Below, piece by piece: positions 7,800-17,750 of a stretch of 64,000 nt of DNA. The position numbers were made by a program, and so were the translations under genes. Below the pieces are notes generated by a model. That model did no database searches. It was not told the origin of the DNA and saw nothing but the letters and a program-made list of their open reading frames with translations. Source of the DNA: Prevotellaceae bacterium UBA3627 (GTDB lineage: Bacteria; Bacteroidota; Bacteroidia; Bacteroidales; Bacteroidaceae); assembly GCA_002373375.1 (NCBI GenBank), contig DFLE01000047.1, forward strand, positions 1 to 64,000, given 5' to 3'. Each line of letters starts with the position of its first letter. The stretch's first letter is position 1.

Positions 7800-8861
7800 A
7801 TGAAGGAAACCAGTGAGGCGCGGTCTTCTATAGACATAAGGGAGATGTTTGGTAAAGTATGGCAAAAGAAAAGGGTGTATTATGTAGTATGGGCACTCAC
7901 GGTCTTATTGTCATGTATATATATATACAGCGTGCCGCGTTATTATGTGTCAGAGTCAAAACTGTCGCCTGAGGCGGGAGAAGGTGCGGGTAACACTATT
8001 GGTGGTTTGGCTTCACAGTTCGGCCTTAACATAGGAGGCGTCGAGAACAGTGATGCTATCTTTCCTATGATATATCCGGACTTGATGGAGGATAATGAGT
8101 TTGTTACGGGTATGTTCAATATTAAAGTGAGGGATGTGAAGGGTGAGATAAACACTACTTATTATGAGTATCTCAGCAAGCACCAGAAATTGCCGTGGTG
8201 GACATCAGCCACACTTTGGGTGAAGCGCCTGTTCATCAAGAGAAAACCAGTGGTAAAGTCAAAGTTTGACCCTTACGCGCTTTCAGAGTTTGACCATAAT
8301 CTGGCTATGAAAATAAGAACAGACATTCAACTCAATTACAATGATAAGACCGAGGTCGTGACAGTAAAGACCAAAGCTCAGGATCCGCTGGTGAGTAAGA
8401 TTTTGGCGGACTCTGTGATGGGGCGTTTGCAGGAGTTCATCATAAAATACCGTACTAATAAGGCTCGCATAGACTATGAGTATTATAAGAAGCTCGTGGC
8501 TTCGGCAAAGCAGGATTATGAGAGGGTGCGCAGACAGTATGGCATGACATCAGACGCTAATATGGATGTGAACCTGAAGAGTGTGGAGTTGAGAGTGGCA
8601 GATCTGGAGAACGATATGCAGTTGAAGTTCAACGCATACAGTGCGATGTGTGCGCAACTGGAGGCAGCCAAGGCAAAGGTACAGGAGAAAACGCCAGCCT
8701 TCACGGTGATAAAGGGCGCAGAGGTGCCGGTTAGGCCTGCGGGTCCTAAAAGGGGTATGTTTATCTTCTTTATGCTGGTACTGGTGACATTGTTTACTAC
8801 TTGCTACGTACTGCGTCAAGATATTCTGAGAATAGTAGAGATAAAACCAAGGAAGGACTGA
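7800..8861 (+). CDS. Wzz-type polysaccharide chain-length determinant
   Basis: The 353-residue protein has two membrane helices (about residues 28-46 and 325-345) around a long periplasmic region with coiled-coil stretches (about 225-305). A proline/glycine-rich segment (VPVRPAGPKRG) precedes the second helix, the hallmark of polysaccharide co-polymerases. There is no cytoplasmic tyrosine-kinase domain. It opens the polysaccharide cluster and probably sets chain length with the downstream polymerase. Confidence 0.85.
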   Translation: MKETSEARSSIDIREMFGKVWQKKRVYYVVWALTVLLSCIYIYSVPRYYVSESKLSPEAGEGAGNTIGGLASQFGLNIGGVENSDAIFPMIYPDLMEDNEFVTGMFNIKVRDVKGEINTTYYEYLSKHQKLPWWTSATLWVKRLFIKRKPVVKSKFDPYALSEFDHNLAMKIRTDIQLNYNDKTEVVTVKTKAQDPLVSKILADSVMGRLQEFIIKYRTNKARIDYEYYKKLVASAKQDYERVRRQYGMTSDANMDVNLKSVELRVADLENDMQLKFNAYSAMCAQLEAAKAKVQEKTPAFTVIKGAEVPVRPAGPKRGMFIFFMLVLVTLFTTCYVLRQDILRIVEIKPRKD

Positions 8862-8863
8862 GT

Positions 8864-10087
8864 TTGGACGTGATTTTCTCAAATAGGGTTCGGTTGTCAT
8901 TTGATGGTAATGTGATGCTCAGACTGCTCTTTTATGCTGTTTGGGTATCAACGTTATATGTATATGTCAGGGGCTTTATAATGAGAATCCCATCCTTGCA
9001 GAACAGTGTAGAGGTTGTTGTGTCGCTTGGTTATGCGGCTTTGGTTGTAATGGCATGGCCGGTGTTGGCTCACAAGTTTAGCATAGGCGATTACTTGTTT
9101 TACCTTGTCAGTGTGGCGTGGTTGCTTGCCAATTATGCTTTTTATCCAGATAACGCCGAATATCTAAATGATAATGTGCTGATATGTATCTTTTGTGTAT
9201 TTCCTTTCTATTTCATAGGAAGACTAATAGATATAGAGAAAGAGTACTCTATGCTGTTGGTGTTATCCTTGATTTGTGTGTTGTGGAATATGTATTATTA
9301 TTTCGTGTTTGCCCAGACATACCGTAATATAAAGGAGGTGGCGCAGGAGGATAACATGTATGCGGCATATCAGATATTACCACATGTGGTGTTCGTGTTG
9401 TGGTCGGCGCTGGAGAAAGTAAGAATATGGAAGATTGCGGCGGTGTTGGGGGGTGTGTTGTTCTTGCTCTCATGCGGTACACGTGGACCTTTGGTGTGCT
9501 TGGGATTTTTTGGAGCAGTGTATTTCTTTTTCTTCATGAAGTTTAAGGGAGCGATGTATGTAAGAACGGTGATTGTGATAGTGGGTGTGGTTCTTGCGTT
9601 TAATCTGCGTGAAATAGTGCTGTACCTCGCCGAGATGTTTACAGGCTTGCATCTGAGTACCCGTATTCTGGAAAAGTTCATTATGGGAGAGATGGGCAAT
9701 GACAGTTATCGTAGTGTCTTGCGTGACAAGCTATATGATGTGCTCAATGACGGACACTTCTTTGGTATAGGGGCATTTGGAACCCGTAATTATGATATTA
9801 TATACCCTCATTATCTGCCGTTGGACTTTGCTTGTACTTACGGCTATTTCATTGGATATGTGCTGTTAGTGCTTCTTTTCGCACTCATCGTATATGCCAC
9901 GGTGGTTGCAGAAAAAGGACGCGAACAGGTATTCTTGGTATATCTGTTCTCTATAAGTGTGGTGAAATTGTTTCTTAGCAACTCTTTCATACTTGAGCCG
10001 TATTTCTATTTCCTTATAGGGGCGTGTGTGAAGGTCGTGATGGATAGCAGACAAAAGAAGACAATGATAGAATGTAGTCATGAGTAG
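8864..10087 (+). CDS. Wzy-like polysaccharide polymerase / O-antigen ligase-type membrane protein
   Basis: The protein has about ten to twelve hydrophobic segments, a periplasmic loop with CGTRGP-like residues and a large loop before the last helices (DSYRSVLRDKLYD), as in Wzy or WaaL-like proteins. The start is uncertain: an ATG at 8801 overlaps wzz by 61 nt and adds a polar extension read from the wzz end. The TTG at 8864 lies just after the wzz stop, behind a GGAAGGA purine run; ATG 8915 is a third option. It overlaps the flippase gene by 8 nt. The polymerase role is inferred from topology and neighbours. Confidence 0.72.
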   Translation: MDVIFSNRVRLSFDGNVMLRLLFYAVWVSTLYVYVRGFIMRIPSLQNSVEVVVSLGYAALVVMAWPVLAHKFSIGDYLFYLVSVAWLLANYAFYPDNAEYLNDNVLICIFCVFPFYFIGRLIDIEKEYSMLLVLSLICVLWNMYYYFVFAQTYRNIKEVAQEDNMYAAYQILPHVVFVLWSALEKVRIWKIAAVLGGVLFLLSCGTRGPLVCLGFFGAVYFFFFMKFKGAMYVRTVIVIVGVVLAFNLREIVLYLAEMFTGLHLSTRILEKFIMGEMGNDSYRSVLRDKLYDVLNDGHFFGIGAFGTRNYDIIYPHYLPLDFACTYGYFIGYVLLVLLFALIVYATVVAEKGREQVFLVYLFSISVVKLFLSNSFILEPYFYFLIGACVKVVMDSRQKKTMIECSHE

Positions 10088-11534
10088 TGGTAACAAAATA
10101 GTCAATTCGTTTATATGGAAGTTGCTGGAGCGGTTCAGTTCACAGGCAATTTCCATAGTGGTGACTATTATCCTGGCTCGTCTGTTGTTACCCTCTGAGT
10201 TCGGTGTGGTGGTTATCGTCACTGTGTTTATAGAGATTGCTAATGTCATTGTTGACGGAGGTCTTAATACAGCATTGATACAGAAGAGAGGTGCTGACAA
10301 TAAAGATTTCTCCACGATATTCTACTTCAATCTGTTGGTAGCAGCGGTAATGTATGCGGTTATATTCTTTGCCGCGCCATTAATCGCGGCTTTCTATGGA
10401 AATACGTTGTTGGTGCCGATATTGAGGGTGTTAAGTGTAAATCTGTTTCTAAACTCGTTTAATGCTATTCAGCGTGCTTATGTGGCAAAGAATATGTTGT
10501 TTGACAGATTGTTCTTGTGCAATTCCGTAGCGGTGATAGCCTCTGGGGGCATAAGTATATATATGGTGTATGCGGGCTATGGATTGTGGTCGTTGATAGG
10601 ACAACAGATTTCCTATCAGCTTGTGCTGACCCTTACTATGTGGTATAGTGTGAAGTGGCGTCCGCAGTGTGTGTTCTCTATGCAGAGATTGCGAGGCCTG
10701 CTGGACTATGGATGGAAAATATTTGTTACAAATATTATTATCAGTATATACGAGAATATTCGCGGACTTATCATTGGTAAGATGTATAAACCGTCTGAGT
10801 TGGCGTATTTCGATAGAGGTAGGCAACTGCCAAATCTCGTGATGTCTAATATATGTGTGTCGCTGCAGGCCATTTTGCTGCCGGCTTTCTCTGACATACA
10901 AGATGACAGGGCGCATGTAAAGAAACTGATGAGGCAGTCTGTCAAGATTGTTAATAGTATTATTCTTCCGATACTGGTTCTATTGGCGGCTTCTGCAAAG
11001 CCGTTAGTCAGGCTTCTTCTTACGGATAAGTGGTTAGAGGCTGTGCCGTTTATTCAGATATTCTGTATAGCGTTCATGATGATGCCCATACAAAGTTCAA
11101 ATATGAGCGCACTGAAAGCCTTGGGGTATAGCGGAATAATACTCAAGATGGAGATGATAAAGAAGGTTATAGAAACCGTGATTCTGGTTGTTAGCTTCAT
11201 TATCGGGATTTATGCCGTGGCATGGGGAATAGTCTTGTATAATCTCTTATGTATAGCTATAAACCTTTATCCTTGCAAAAGTCTGCTGAACTATGGGATG
11301 AGGGAACAGTTATATGATATTATGCCATATATATTGATATCTGTTATTGCAGGTGGAGTGTCTTATGCTTTAATGCTGCTTGAATGTGAGCCAGGCGTTA
11401 CTCTTACGTTGCAGGTATTGGTAGGTGGGATAGTGTATGTGGTAATGAACGCATTGTTCAATACATGGAGCTATGGCTATGTAAAGGATTTTATAGGACA
11501 GAATATAGGAAAATATAAACATAGAGTAATATGA
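10080..11534 (+). CDS. Lipopolysaccharide/polysaccharide flippase (Wzx, MOP superfamily)
   Basis: The 484-residue protein has about fourteen membrane segments. The N-terminal pattern (NKIVNSFIWKLLERF, then ILARLLLPSEFGVV, DGGLNTALIQK) is that of WzxC-type polysaccharide transporters, which flip lipid-linked repeat units across the inner membrane. Length is normal. It overlaps the polymerase gene upstream and wecB downstream (ATGA), so translation is probably coupled. Confidence 0.9.
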   Translation: MSSGNKIVNSFIWKLLERFSSQAISIVVTIILARLLLPSEFGVVVIVTVFIEIANVIVDGGLNTALIQKRGADNKDFSTIFYFNLLVAAVMYAVIFFAAPLIAAFYGNTLLVPILRVLSVNLFLNSFNAIQRAYVAKNMLFDRLFLCNSVAVIASGGISIYMVYAGYGLWSLIGQQISYQLVLTLTMWYSVKWRPQCVFSMQRLRGLLDYGWKIFVTNIIISIYENIRGLIIGKMYKPSELAYFDRGRQLPNLVMSNICVSLQAILLPAFSDIQDDRAHVKKLMRQSVKIVNSIILPILVLLAASAKPLVRLLLTDKWLEAVPFIQIFCIAFMMMPIQSSNMSALKALGYSGIILKMEMIKKVIETVILVVSFIIGIYAVAWGIVLYNLLCIAINLYPCKSLLNYGMREQLYDIMPYILISVIAGGVSYALMLLECEPGVTLTLQVLVGGIVYVVMNALFNTWSYGYVKDFIGQNIGKYKHRVI

Positions 11535-12682
11535 AAAGTATAATGTTGGTGTTTGGGACACGCCCCGAAGCAATTAAGATGGCACCTTTGGTAAAGGAGT
11601 TGCAAAGACATGGTGAGTTTGAGACGAAAGTGTGTGTTACAGGGCAGCATCGCGAGATGTTGGATCAGGTATTGAGGATATTTGATATAGAGCCTGATTT
11701 TGATCTTAACATCATGAAGCAGGGGCAGGACTTGTATGATGTCACAATGAGAGTGCTGTCGGGTATGCGAGACGTATTCCAGCAATATACACCTGATATT
11801 GTATTGGTGCATGGAGATACCACGACATCAACGGCTGCGGCGTTGGCGGCTTTTTATCAGCACATACCCGTAGGTCATGTGGAGGCGGGACTGCGTACGC
11901 ATAACATAGATAGTCCGTGGCCTGAGGAAATGAACCGCCAGATAACTGGCCGCATAGCGGAGTATAACTTTAGTCCGACAACGTTAAGCAAGTCAAATCT
12001 TGAGAAGGAGAATGTGCATGGACGGATATATGTTACAGGAAACACTGTCATTGACGCACTGCACATAGTAGTTGATAAGTTTAAGAATGACGCCTCTATG
12101 GCGGAGGAGCAGGGGAATACTCTGCGTGAGGCTGGTTATGATATAAGCAGACTTGATGACGGCAGGAAACTTGTGTTGATAACAGGACATCGTCGTGAGA
12201 ATTTTGGTGAGGGATTCATAAATATAATGAAGGCAATAAAAGATCTTACAGAGAAATATCCAGACACAGATTTTGTATATCCGATGCACCTTAATCCAAA
12301 TGTACGCAAACCTATACATGAGATATTCGGTGAGGACCTGAGCAATCTGGGTAATATCTTCTTCATTGAACCCCTGCAGTATCTTGAGTTTGTGTATATA
12401 ATGGAGCGTTCTACTATAATATTGACAGACAGCGGTGGAATACAAGAGGAGGCACCAGGACTGGGTAAGCCTGTTCTTGTAATGCGTGATACCACTGAGC
12501 GTCCGGAGGCATTGGATGCAGGTACTGTGCATTTGGTAGGAACAAACCGAGACCTTATAGTAAAAGAGGTTAGTACACTTATAGATGATGAACAGGCTTA
12601 TGAGGCGATGAGCAAGGCTGTCAATCCTTACGGTGATGGCAAGGCATGTAAGAGGATAGTAGAGATTTTAGGAGGTGAGTAA
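11531..12682 (+). CDS. wecB: UDP-N-acetylglucosamine 2-epimerase (non-hydrolysing)
   Basis: The 383-residue GT-B-fold epimerase starts MKSIMLVFGTRPEAIKMAPL, with GQHREMLDQ, VHGDTTTS, GHVEAGLRT, ITGHRRENFG and SDSGGIQEEAPGLGKP in the expected order. It converts UDP-GlcNAc to UDP-ManNAc in the cytoplasm for surface polysaccharide. It overlaps the flippase stop by 4 nt. With the WecA-like gene nearby it suggests a ManNAc-containing or ManNAc-derived repeat unit. Confidence 0.95.
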   Translation: MKSIMLVFGTRPEAIKMAPLVKELQRHGEFETKVCVTGQHREMLDQVLRIFDIEPDFDLNIMKQGQDLYDVTMRVLSGMRDVFQQYTPDIVLVHGDTTTSTAAALAAFYQHIPVGHVEAGLRTHNIDSPWPEEMNRQITGRIAEYNFSPTTLSKSNLEKENVHGRIYVTGNTVIDALHIVVDKFKNDASMAEEQGNTLREAGYDISRLDDGRKLVLITGHRRENFGEGFINIMKAIKDLTEKYPDTDFVYPMHLNPNVRKPIHEIFGEDLSNLGNIFFIEPLQYLEFVYIMERSTIILTDSGGIQEEAPGLGKPVLVMRDTTERPEALDAGTVHLVGTNRDLIVKEVSTLIDDEQAYEAMSKAVNPYGDGKACKRIVEILGGE

Positions 12683-12790
12683 TACGAATAAAAACATGTC
12701 TATGTTACATTTTATATGTTATAGATATGGTATCTACCCTCATGTGTAATATGGAACAAGAGAGTCTTGTTCGCTGATAAAGTAAATAAT

Positions 12791-13894
12791 ATGCGCGCGC
12801 ACATAATATATTTTAATTTCCTAAAACCTGATGGCGAGGGGTTCTCGTTGGGGGGAATACAGACATACATCCTTAACCTTATTCCTGTGTTGAAGGAGTG
12901 TGGCTATGAAGTCACAGTGTACCAACGTTCGCAGATAAGCTTTCATAAGGACTTTGACGGATATGATGTTTATGGATTGAAAAATCTGAAAGAACCAGGA
13001 GTTGAGGTTGCAACGGCATTGCTGGATTTCACCTTGTCTCGTGTCAATGTGAAAGATGACTTGATATTATACGGCTGCGAGTCGTGTATAACACGTAAGG
13101 TGGACTGCAAAACGATAGCGATACAGCATGGCATATCATGGGATATACAGTCAGAGAAGTGCTCGGGTCTTCGCTATATGCGTAAGTTCTTGGGAAAATA
13201 TTATACGACATGGAAAACTGTAAGGCGTGTAGAGAAAGCGGACCAACTTATTTGTGTTGACTATAACTTCGTAAATTGGTACAGGGCTGTCACGCCATAT
13301 GTCAGAACAAATCTTGTGACCATCCCCAACTTTACAGCTATCCCCCAGGAAATGCCCCAAAAGGACTCTGATGTAATAAACATCATATTTGCGCGTCGTT
13401 TCTTCCCACACCGTGGAACGCGGTTGTTTACTGATGTGGTGGAAAGGTTGCTTGACAAATGGCCGGTTGTTAGAATAACCATAGCAGGAGACGGTCCCGA
13501 TGCGTCTTATATGCATGGTAAACTTGACAAATTTAGTAATGTGAGTTTCATCTCATATGAGAGTAAAGACAGTATGAAAATACATGCAGACAAGCATATT
13601 GCTGTGGTTCCGACTCTCGGCTCAGAGGGAACGTCGTTGTCGTTGCTTGAAGCCATGGCATCGGGCTGTGCCGTAGTGTGTACTAATGTCGGGGGAATGA
13701 CCAATATAGTGCTTGATGGCTATAACGGGCTTTGTATAGAGCCGTCGGAGCAACCGCTTTATGATGCCTTGGATAAACTTGTCGCTGATACGGAATACAG
13801 AGCGATGATACAGCGGTATGCGTATGATACAGTAAGTAAGTCTTTCTCACGTGACAAATGGAGAAATAACTGGAAGCGAGTGTTGATGTCATGA
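12791..13894 (+). CDS. Glycosyltransferase family 4-like
   Basis: A 367-residue product from the ATG at 12791; a TTG at 12767 would add eight poorly conserved residues and is not preferred. GT-B fold features: an N-terminal glycine-rich loop (FSLGGIQTYI), the inter-domain start of the second Rossmann half (VINIIFARRFFPHRGT), and the nucleotide-sugar motif EGTSLSLLEAMASG followed by GG and a G-LC segment. The sugar and acceptor cannot be told. The 3' end overlaps the next glycosyltransferase by 4 nt. The preceding 108 nt (12683-12790) hold no clear feature. Confidence 0.87.
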   Translation: MRAHIIYFNFLKPDGEGFSLGGIQTYILNLIPVLKECGYEVTVYQRSQISFHKDFDGYDVYGLKNLKEPGVEVATALLDFTLSRVNVKDDLILYGCESCITRKVDCKTIAIQHGISWDIQSEKCSGLRYMRKFLGKYYTTWKTVRRVEKADQLICVDYNFVNWYRAVTPYVRTNLVTIPNFTAIPQEMPQKDSDVINIIFARRFFPHRGTRLFTDVVERLLDKWPVVRITIAGDGPDASYMHGKLDKFSNVSFISYESKDSMKIHADKHIAVVPTLGSEGTSLSLLEAMASGCAVVCTNVGGMTNIVLDGYNGLCIEPSEQPLYDALDKLVADTEYRAMIQRYAYDTVSKSFSRDKWRNNWKRVLMS

Positions 13895-14790
13895 GTACAG
13901 TGTTTTCCATAATAATACCACATCATAACATCCCGGGGCTACTACGTCGATGTCTTGACTCAGTTCCGCGGCGTGATGACACTGAGGTGCTTGTAGTTGA
14001 TGACGGCAGTGATGCTGCCTGTCAGAGGGAACTGGAGCATGTGGCGGCAGACTATCCTTGGGTGCGTTTCATTATGTGTAAGGAATGTAAGGGTGGGGGA
14101 GTCGCAAGGAATGTTGGTATAGAGCAAGCCAAAGGACGGTATCTTGTTTTTGCAGACGCGGATGACTTTTTTAATGTGTGCATGAACGACGTTATGAATG
14201 ATTATAGGAATAGTAGCTACGATACCATATATTTGAAAGCTAACTCCGTTGATTCTGTAACGTATGAGACCGCAGGCAGGGCAGATCATCTGAACAGGTA
14301 TATAGAAGCCTTTCTCAGTGGTAAGGATCCTGAGGGAAAGGCACTGCGGTATTTGTTTGGTGAGCCATGGGCGCGCATAGTAAGTTCGCGTCTTGTAAAT
14401 GACAATCAAATACGGTTTGACGAGATAAAGGTGCACAACGATACCACATTCGCATATCTTACGGGATATTACTCAAAGAACATCCATATTGACACGAGGG
14501 AGGCATATTGTGTTACGGTGCGCTCCAAGTCGGTGTCACAGCAAGTAAGTCATGAACGCGCATATATAAGGATGAGAGTGTTTGGCAAGGCGGAGTCTTT
14601 TTTAGCGGAGAGAGGCATAGGAGTAAGACCAGTAGAGCATTATCATCAGCTTTTGTCATTGCTGGCGCATGGTGAGTTTAGGGTGTTTGTAAAATGTGTT
14701 AGAATATTACGAGGAGAGTCATGCGGGTATTACAGCATACTTACAGGTATGTGTCAGGCGTTAAAGGCTACCGTAATAAATAAATTGTAG
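13891..14790 (+). CDS. Glycosyltransferase family 2
   Basis: The 299-residue GT-A protein starts FSIIIPHHNIPGLLRRCLDS, with LVVDDGSD for nucleotide binding, GGGVARNVGIEQAKG, and DADDFF as the DxD metal site. The C-terminal half is less conserved. It acts at the cytoplasmic side of the membrane, adding a sugar to the lipid-linked repeat. It overlaps the upstream glycosyltransferase (ATGA). Confidence 0.9.
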   Translation: MSTVFSIIIPHHNIPGLLRRCLDSVPRRDDTEVLVVDDGSDAACQRELEHVAADYPWVRFIMCKECKGGGVARNVGIEQAKGRYLVFADADDFFNVCMNDVMNDYRNSSYDTIYLKANSVDSVTYETAGRADHLNRYIEAFLSGKDPEGKALRYLFGEPWARIVSSRLVNDNQIRFDEIKVHNDTTFAYLTGYYSKNIHIDTREAYCVTVRSKSVSQQVSHERAYIRMRVFGKAESFLAERGIGVRPVEHYHQLLSLLAHGEFRVFVKCVRILRGESCGYYSILTGMCQALKATVINKL

Positions 14791-14809
14791 TATAGAAGAA
14801 AGTTGAAAT

Positions 14810-15820
14810 ATGAAGAAACTACTCACTATATCAGTAGCAGCTTACAATGTGGAGAGGTATATAACTCAGACATTGGAGTCATTGTGTTGTAGTAATATAG
14901 ACAAGATAGAAGTCCTTGTCGTTGATGACGGCGGCAGTGACAAAACTCTGGATATAGTAAATCAATACCATGACCGTTTCCCCGAGAGCATATTCCCTAT
15001 ACATAAAGAGAATGGAGGATGGGGGTCAACCGTGAATTATTCTATAGAGCACGCTTCAGGAAAATACTTCAAGCTTCTTGACGGTGACGATTACTTTAAT
15101 GTGCGGAACCTTGATCTTCTGATAGAATTGCTTGAGAACACGGAGGCGGATACCATATATACACCTTACGTGCGTTTTGATGACCAGACAGGCAAGGTGT
15201 TTGAAACGTTTGATTTGTCCTCCGAATATGAGTCAGGCAAGCCCTTGTCAATAGCAAGCCTTGACACCCTGCCGGCACTAGATATGCATTCAGTGATGTT
15301 CAGGACAGATATATTGCAGTCTAAAAAGGTGCGTATCACAGAGAGATGTTTCTACACGGACAATGAGTTCCGTACAAAAGGTCTTGCATACTCTGACACT
15401 ATACTCATAACATCGCTTTCTCTTTATCACTACCGAATGGGACGCAGCGGACAAAGTGTGGATGTAGCCGGCTTGAGAAAACATTATGAGGATTGCATCA
15501 GCGCGGCAAATGCGGTGATAGAGTTCCACAAAACGTATGACGGCAAACTATCGGCTTGTGTTGATGCGTGTGTAAGGAATGGGATAACATTTGTGTATGA
15601 CAGTTTAATCATACTTGGTATGAAAGACCGTTTGCAGGCTTTTGACCATTCGCTTAAGGCGTATGGCGAGGTATATTATAATATGGTCTCAATGATGGTG
15701 AGATTATTGAGGAAGCAAGATTTCGGTCTGCTGCCAGTTGCCAGTATGTTGCTCAAAGCAAGATATAAATACGCGGCAAGAATAAAACGCCTCATTAGAG
15801 AATGTAAGGGAGAGAAATAG
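14810..15820 (+). CDS. Glycosyltransferase family 2
   Basis: The 336-residue protein has the GT-A signature: LTISVAAYNVERYITQTLES, VLVVDDGGSDKT, NGGWGSTVNYSIEHASG and LDGDDYF (DxD). The C-terminal region (about 200-336) is rich in basic and aromatic residues and probably membrane-associated. The gaps to its neighbours are 19 and 28 nt. Substrate unknown. Confidence 0.9.
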   Translation: MKKLLTISVAAYNVERYITQTLESLCCSNIDKIEVLVVDDGGSDKTLDIVNQYHDRFPESIFPIHKENGGWGSTVNYSIEHASGKYFKLLDGDDYFNVRNLDLLIELLENTEADTIYTPYVRFDDQTGKVFETFDLSSEYESGKPLSIASLDTLPALDMHSVMFRTDILQSKKVRITERCFYTDNEFRTKGLAYSDTILITSLSLYHYRMGRSGQSVDVAGLRKHYEDCISAANAVIEFHKTYDGKLSACVDACVRNGITFVYDSLIILGMKDRLQAFDHSLKAYGEVYYNMVSMMVRLLRKQDFGLLPVASMLLKARYKYAARIKRLIRECKGEK

Positions 15821-15848
15821 ATTTCGTAGAACAACAAATAACAGGAAC

Positions 15849-16952
15849 ATGAAGATTGGAATATTACTGCCGACAAATGTCTATATGGCTCCTTATGTGC
15901 GGTTATATACTGACATATTAGACGAGGTGGGATGTGATTATGATGTGATATACTTTGATAAGCGTAACATGGAAGAGAAAGCCGCATACCGTTTCTCGGC
16001 TATGGTCAGTACGTCAGATGGCCAGTTGAAACGATTGTGGGGATACCTGAGGTTTTCTATTTTTCTGCGTAAGGTTATTTGCAAGGAAAAATATGATAAA
16101 TTGATTATATGTGGTCCACAGATAGCCCTCTTTATGTACGGTTTTCTTAAGAAACATTATGCAGGGCGGTTTATAATGGATTATCGTGATTTGTCAATAG
16201 AGCAGCGCTTTATGTCTAGGTATAAGAAAATCCTTTCTATCAGCGCGTTTAACGTCATATCCTCACCTGGTTTCAAAAGATGTCTGCCAGCAGGAGACTA
16301 CATCCTCAGCCATAATATAAGGGAGGAAATGCTGAGGGAGCACCTGTCTGAGCGCAGAGACGAGACTAGGGAGAACTTGACGCTACATAACGGTAAAATC
16401 TCTGTTTTAACTATAGGCGGCATAAGAGATTATGAGCAGAATGCCGCGGTAATGGTGGCCTTGGCTAACAAAGATGGGTTTGAGACATCATATATTGGTC
16501 GTGGTGAGGAAGGAGCAGATGTAAAACTGAAAGACTTGGCGCAGCGTGAAGGTATAAAGAATGTATATTTCTCAGGATTCTATCAGAAAGAGGAAGAGCC
16601 TGATATTATCAGCAGTTGCACGTTCCTTAACATCTTCTATCCACGAAAGATTTCTCATGACACTGCTTTGTCAAACCGTTTCTATAGTTCGCTTATATTC
16701 AGAAAACCCATGATAACCACGGCTGATACCACACAAGGTGACTATGCTGTAAAGTATGGAGTGGGTGTGGCACTGACAGACACCTCAAAACTTGATGTGA
16801 AGCTGAGGTCATTCATTGATGGTTTTGATGCTGATGCTTATGAGAAGAACCGTAATATGCTTCTAAGCGATATATACAACGATTGTCTGTTGTTCAAAGA
16901 TAAAGTTTGGAAATTCGCTTGTGGTAGCGACAAGAGCAATACTATGTCATGA
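15849..16952 (+). CDS. Putative GT-B-type glycosyltransferase, polysaccharide cluster
   Basis: The 367-residue protein has two Rossmann-like halves: N-terminal MKIGILLPTNVYMAPYVRLY and C-terminal SVLTIGGIRDYEQNAAVMVAL, then YIGRG and YFSGFYQKEEEPDIISSC. This resembles capsule glycosyltransferases without a strong GT4 signature. The 3' end overlaps the next gene by 4 nt. The function is supported mainly by fold pattern and context. Confidence 0.7.
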   Translation: MKIGILLPTNVYMAPYVRLYTDILDEVGCDYDVIYFDKRNMEEKAAYRFSAMVSTSDGQLKRLWGYLRFSIFLRKVICKEKYDKLIICGPQIALFMYGFLKKHYAGRFIMDYRDLSIEQRFMSRYKKILSISAFNVISSPGFKRCLPAGDYILSHNIREEMLREHLSERRDETRENLTLHNGKISVLTIGGIRDYEQNAAVMVALANKDGFETSYIGRGEEGADVKLKDLAQREGIKNVYFSGFYQKEEEPDIISSCTFLNIFYPRKISHDTALSNRFYSSLIFRKPMITTADTTQGDYAVKYGVGVALTDTSKLDVKLRSFIDGFDADAYEKNRNMLLSDIYNDCLLFKDKVWKFACGSDKSNTMS

Positions 16953-17698
16953 AGATATCGCTTATAACCACTACATACAACAGTGCTGGCACACTGCGTG
17001 ACACGATGGAATCGGTGCTTGGACAAACTTATACGGATGTGGAGTATATAGTTGTTGACGGTGCGTCAAGTGACGGCACTGTTGACATTATAAAGGAGTA
17101 TGAGCCACGGTTTGGTGGTAGAATACGTTGGATAAGTGAAAAGGATAAGGGACTGTACGATGCTATGAACAAGGGCATAAATATGGCTACGGGTGATATC
17201 GTTGGTATATTAAACAGTGATGACTTCTTTACCTCTAACACGGTTCTGCAGAGTGTGGCAGAGGCATTCTTTGATGATATTGATGCAGTGTATGGAGACA
17301 TTCACTTTGTGCGTCCCGGTAATTTAGACAAATGTGTCAGGTACTATAGTTCTCGTAATTTCCGTCCGTGGGCATTGCGCTTTGGCTATATGCCTGCTCA
17401 TCCGTCTTTCTATGCTCGCAGGGAGTTGTTTGAGAAGTACGGAGTCTACTCTTTAAACTATAGGTTGGCAGCAGACTATGAGATGATGGTGCGTCTCTTT
17501 CGTAAGGCAAAGATTCGTTACAAGTATTTGCCTGTAGATATGGTGACGATGCGCACCGGCGGAGTGTCGACAAAAAGTGTGAGAAACCGGTTGCAGCTTA
17601 CCGTAGAGGATGCTAAAGCATGTCGGGAAAATGGGATGTATTCTAATTTCTTGATGTGTTCTTGTAAATATATTACAAAGTTCTTTGAGTTTATATAA
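16949..17698 (+). CDS. Glycosyltransferase family 2 (WcaA-like)
   Basis: The 249-residue protein carries LITTTYNSAGTLRDTMESVL, YIVVDGASSDGT, SEKDKGLYDAMNKGI and GILNSDDFF. These are the motifs of the short GT2 enzymes common in exopolysaccharide clusters, and the length is normal. It is the last gene of the polysaccharide operon. Its TAA stop overlaps the first bases of a 21-bp terminator stem. Confidence 0.9.
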   Translation: MKISLITTTYNSAGTLRDTMESVLGQTYTDVEYIVVDGASSDGTVDIIKEYEPRFGGRIRWISEKDKGLYDAMNKGINMATGDIVGILNSDDFFTSNTVLQSVAEAFFDDIDAVYGDIHFVRPGNLDKCVRYYSSRNFRPWALRFGYMPAHPSFYARRELFEKYGVYSLNYRLAADYEMMVRLFRKAKIRYKYLPVDMVTMRTGGVSTKSVRNRLQLTVEDAKACRENGMYSNFLMCSCKYITKFFEFI

Positions 17699-17750
17699 AA
17701 CAAGAAGGGTATGTTTTCTGTAAAACATACCCTTCTTGTTTTTTATTTTA
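17697..17750. terminator. Strong bidirectional terminator closing the polysaccharide cluster
   Basis: A perfect 21-bp inverted repeat (17697-17717 with 17722-17742) with a 4-nt CTGT loop has AAAA/TTTT ends and a following T-rich stretch. It separates the convergent glycosyltransferase and WecA-like genes and reaches the stop codons of both. Confidence 0.92.
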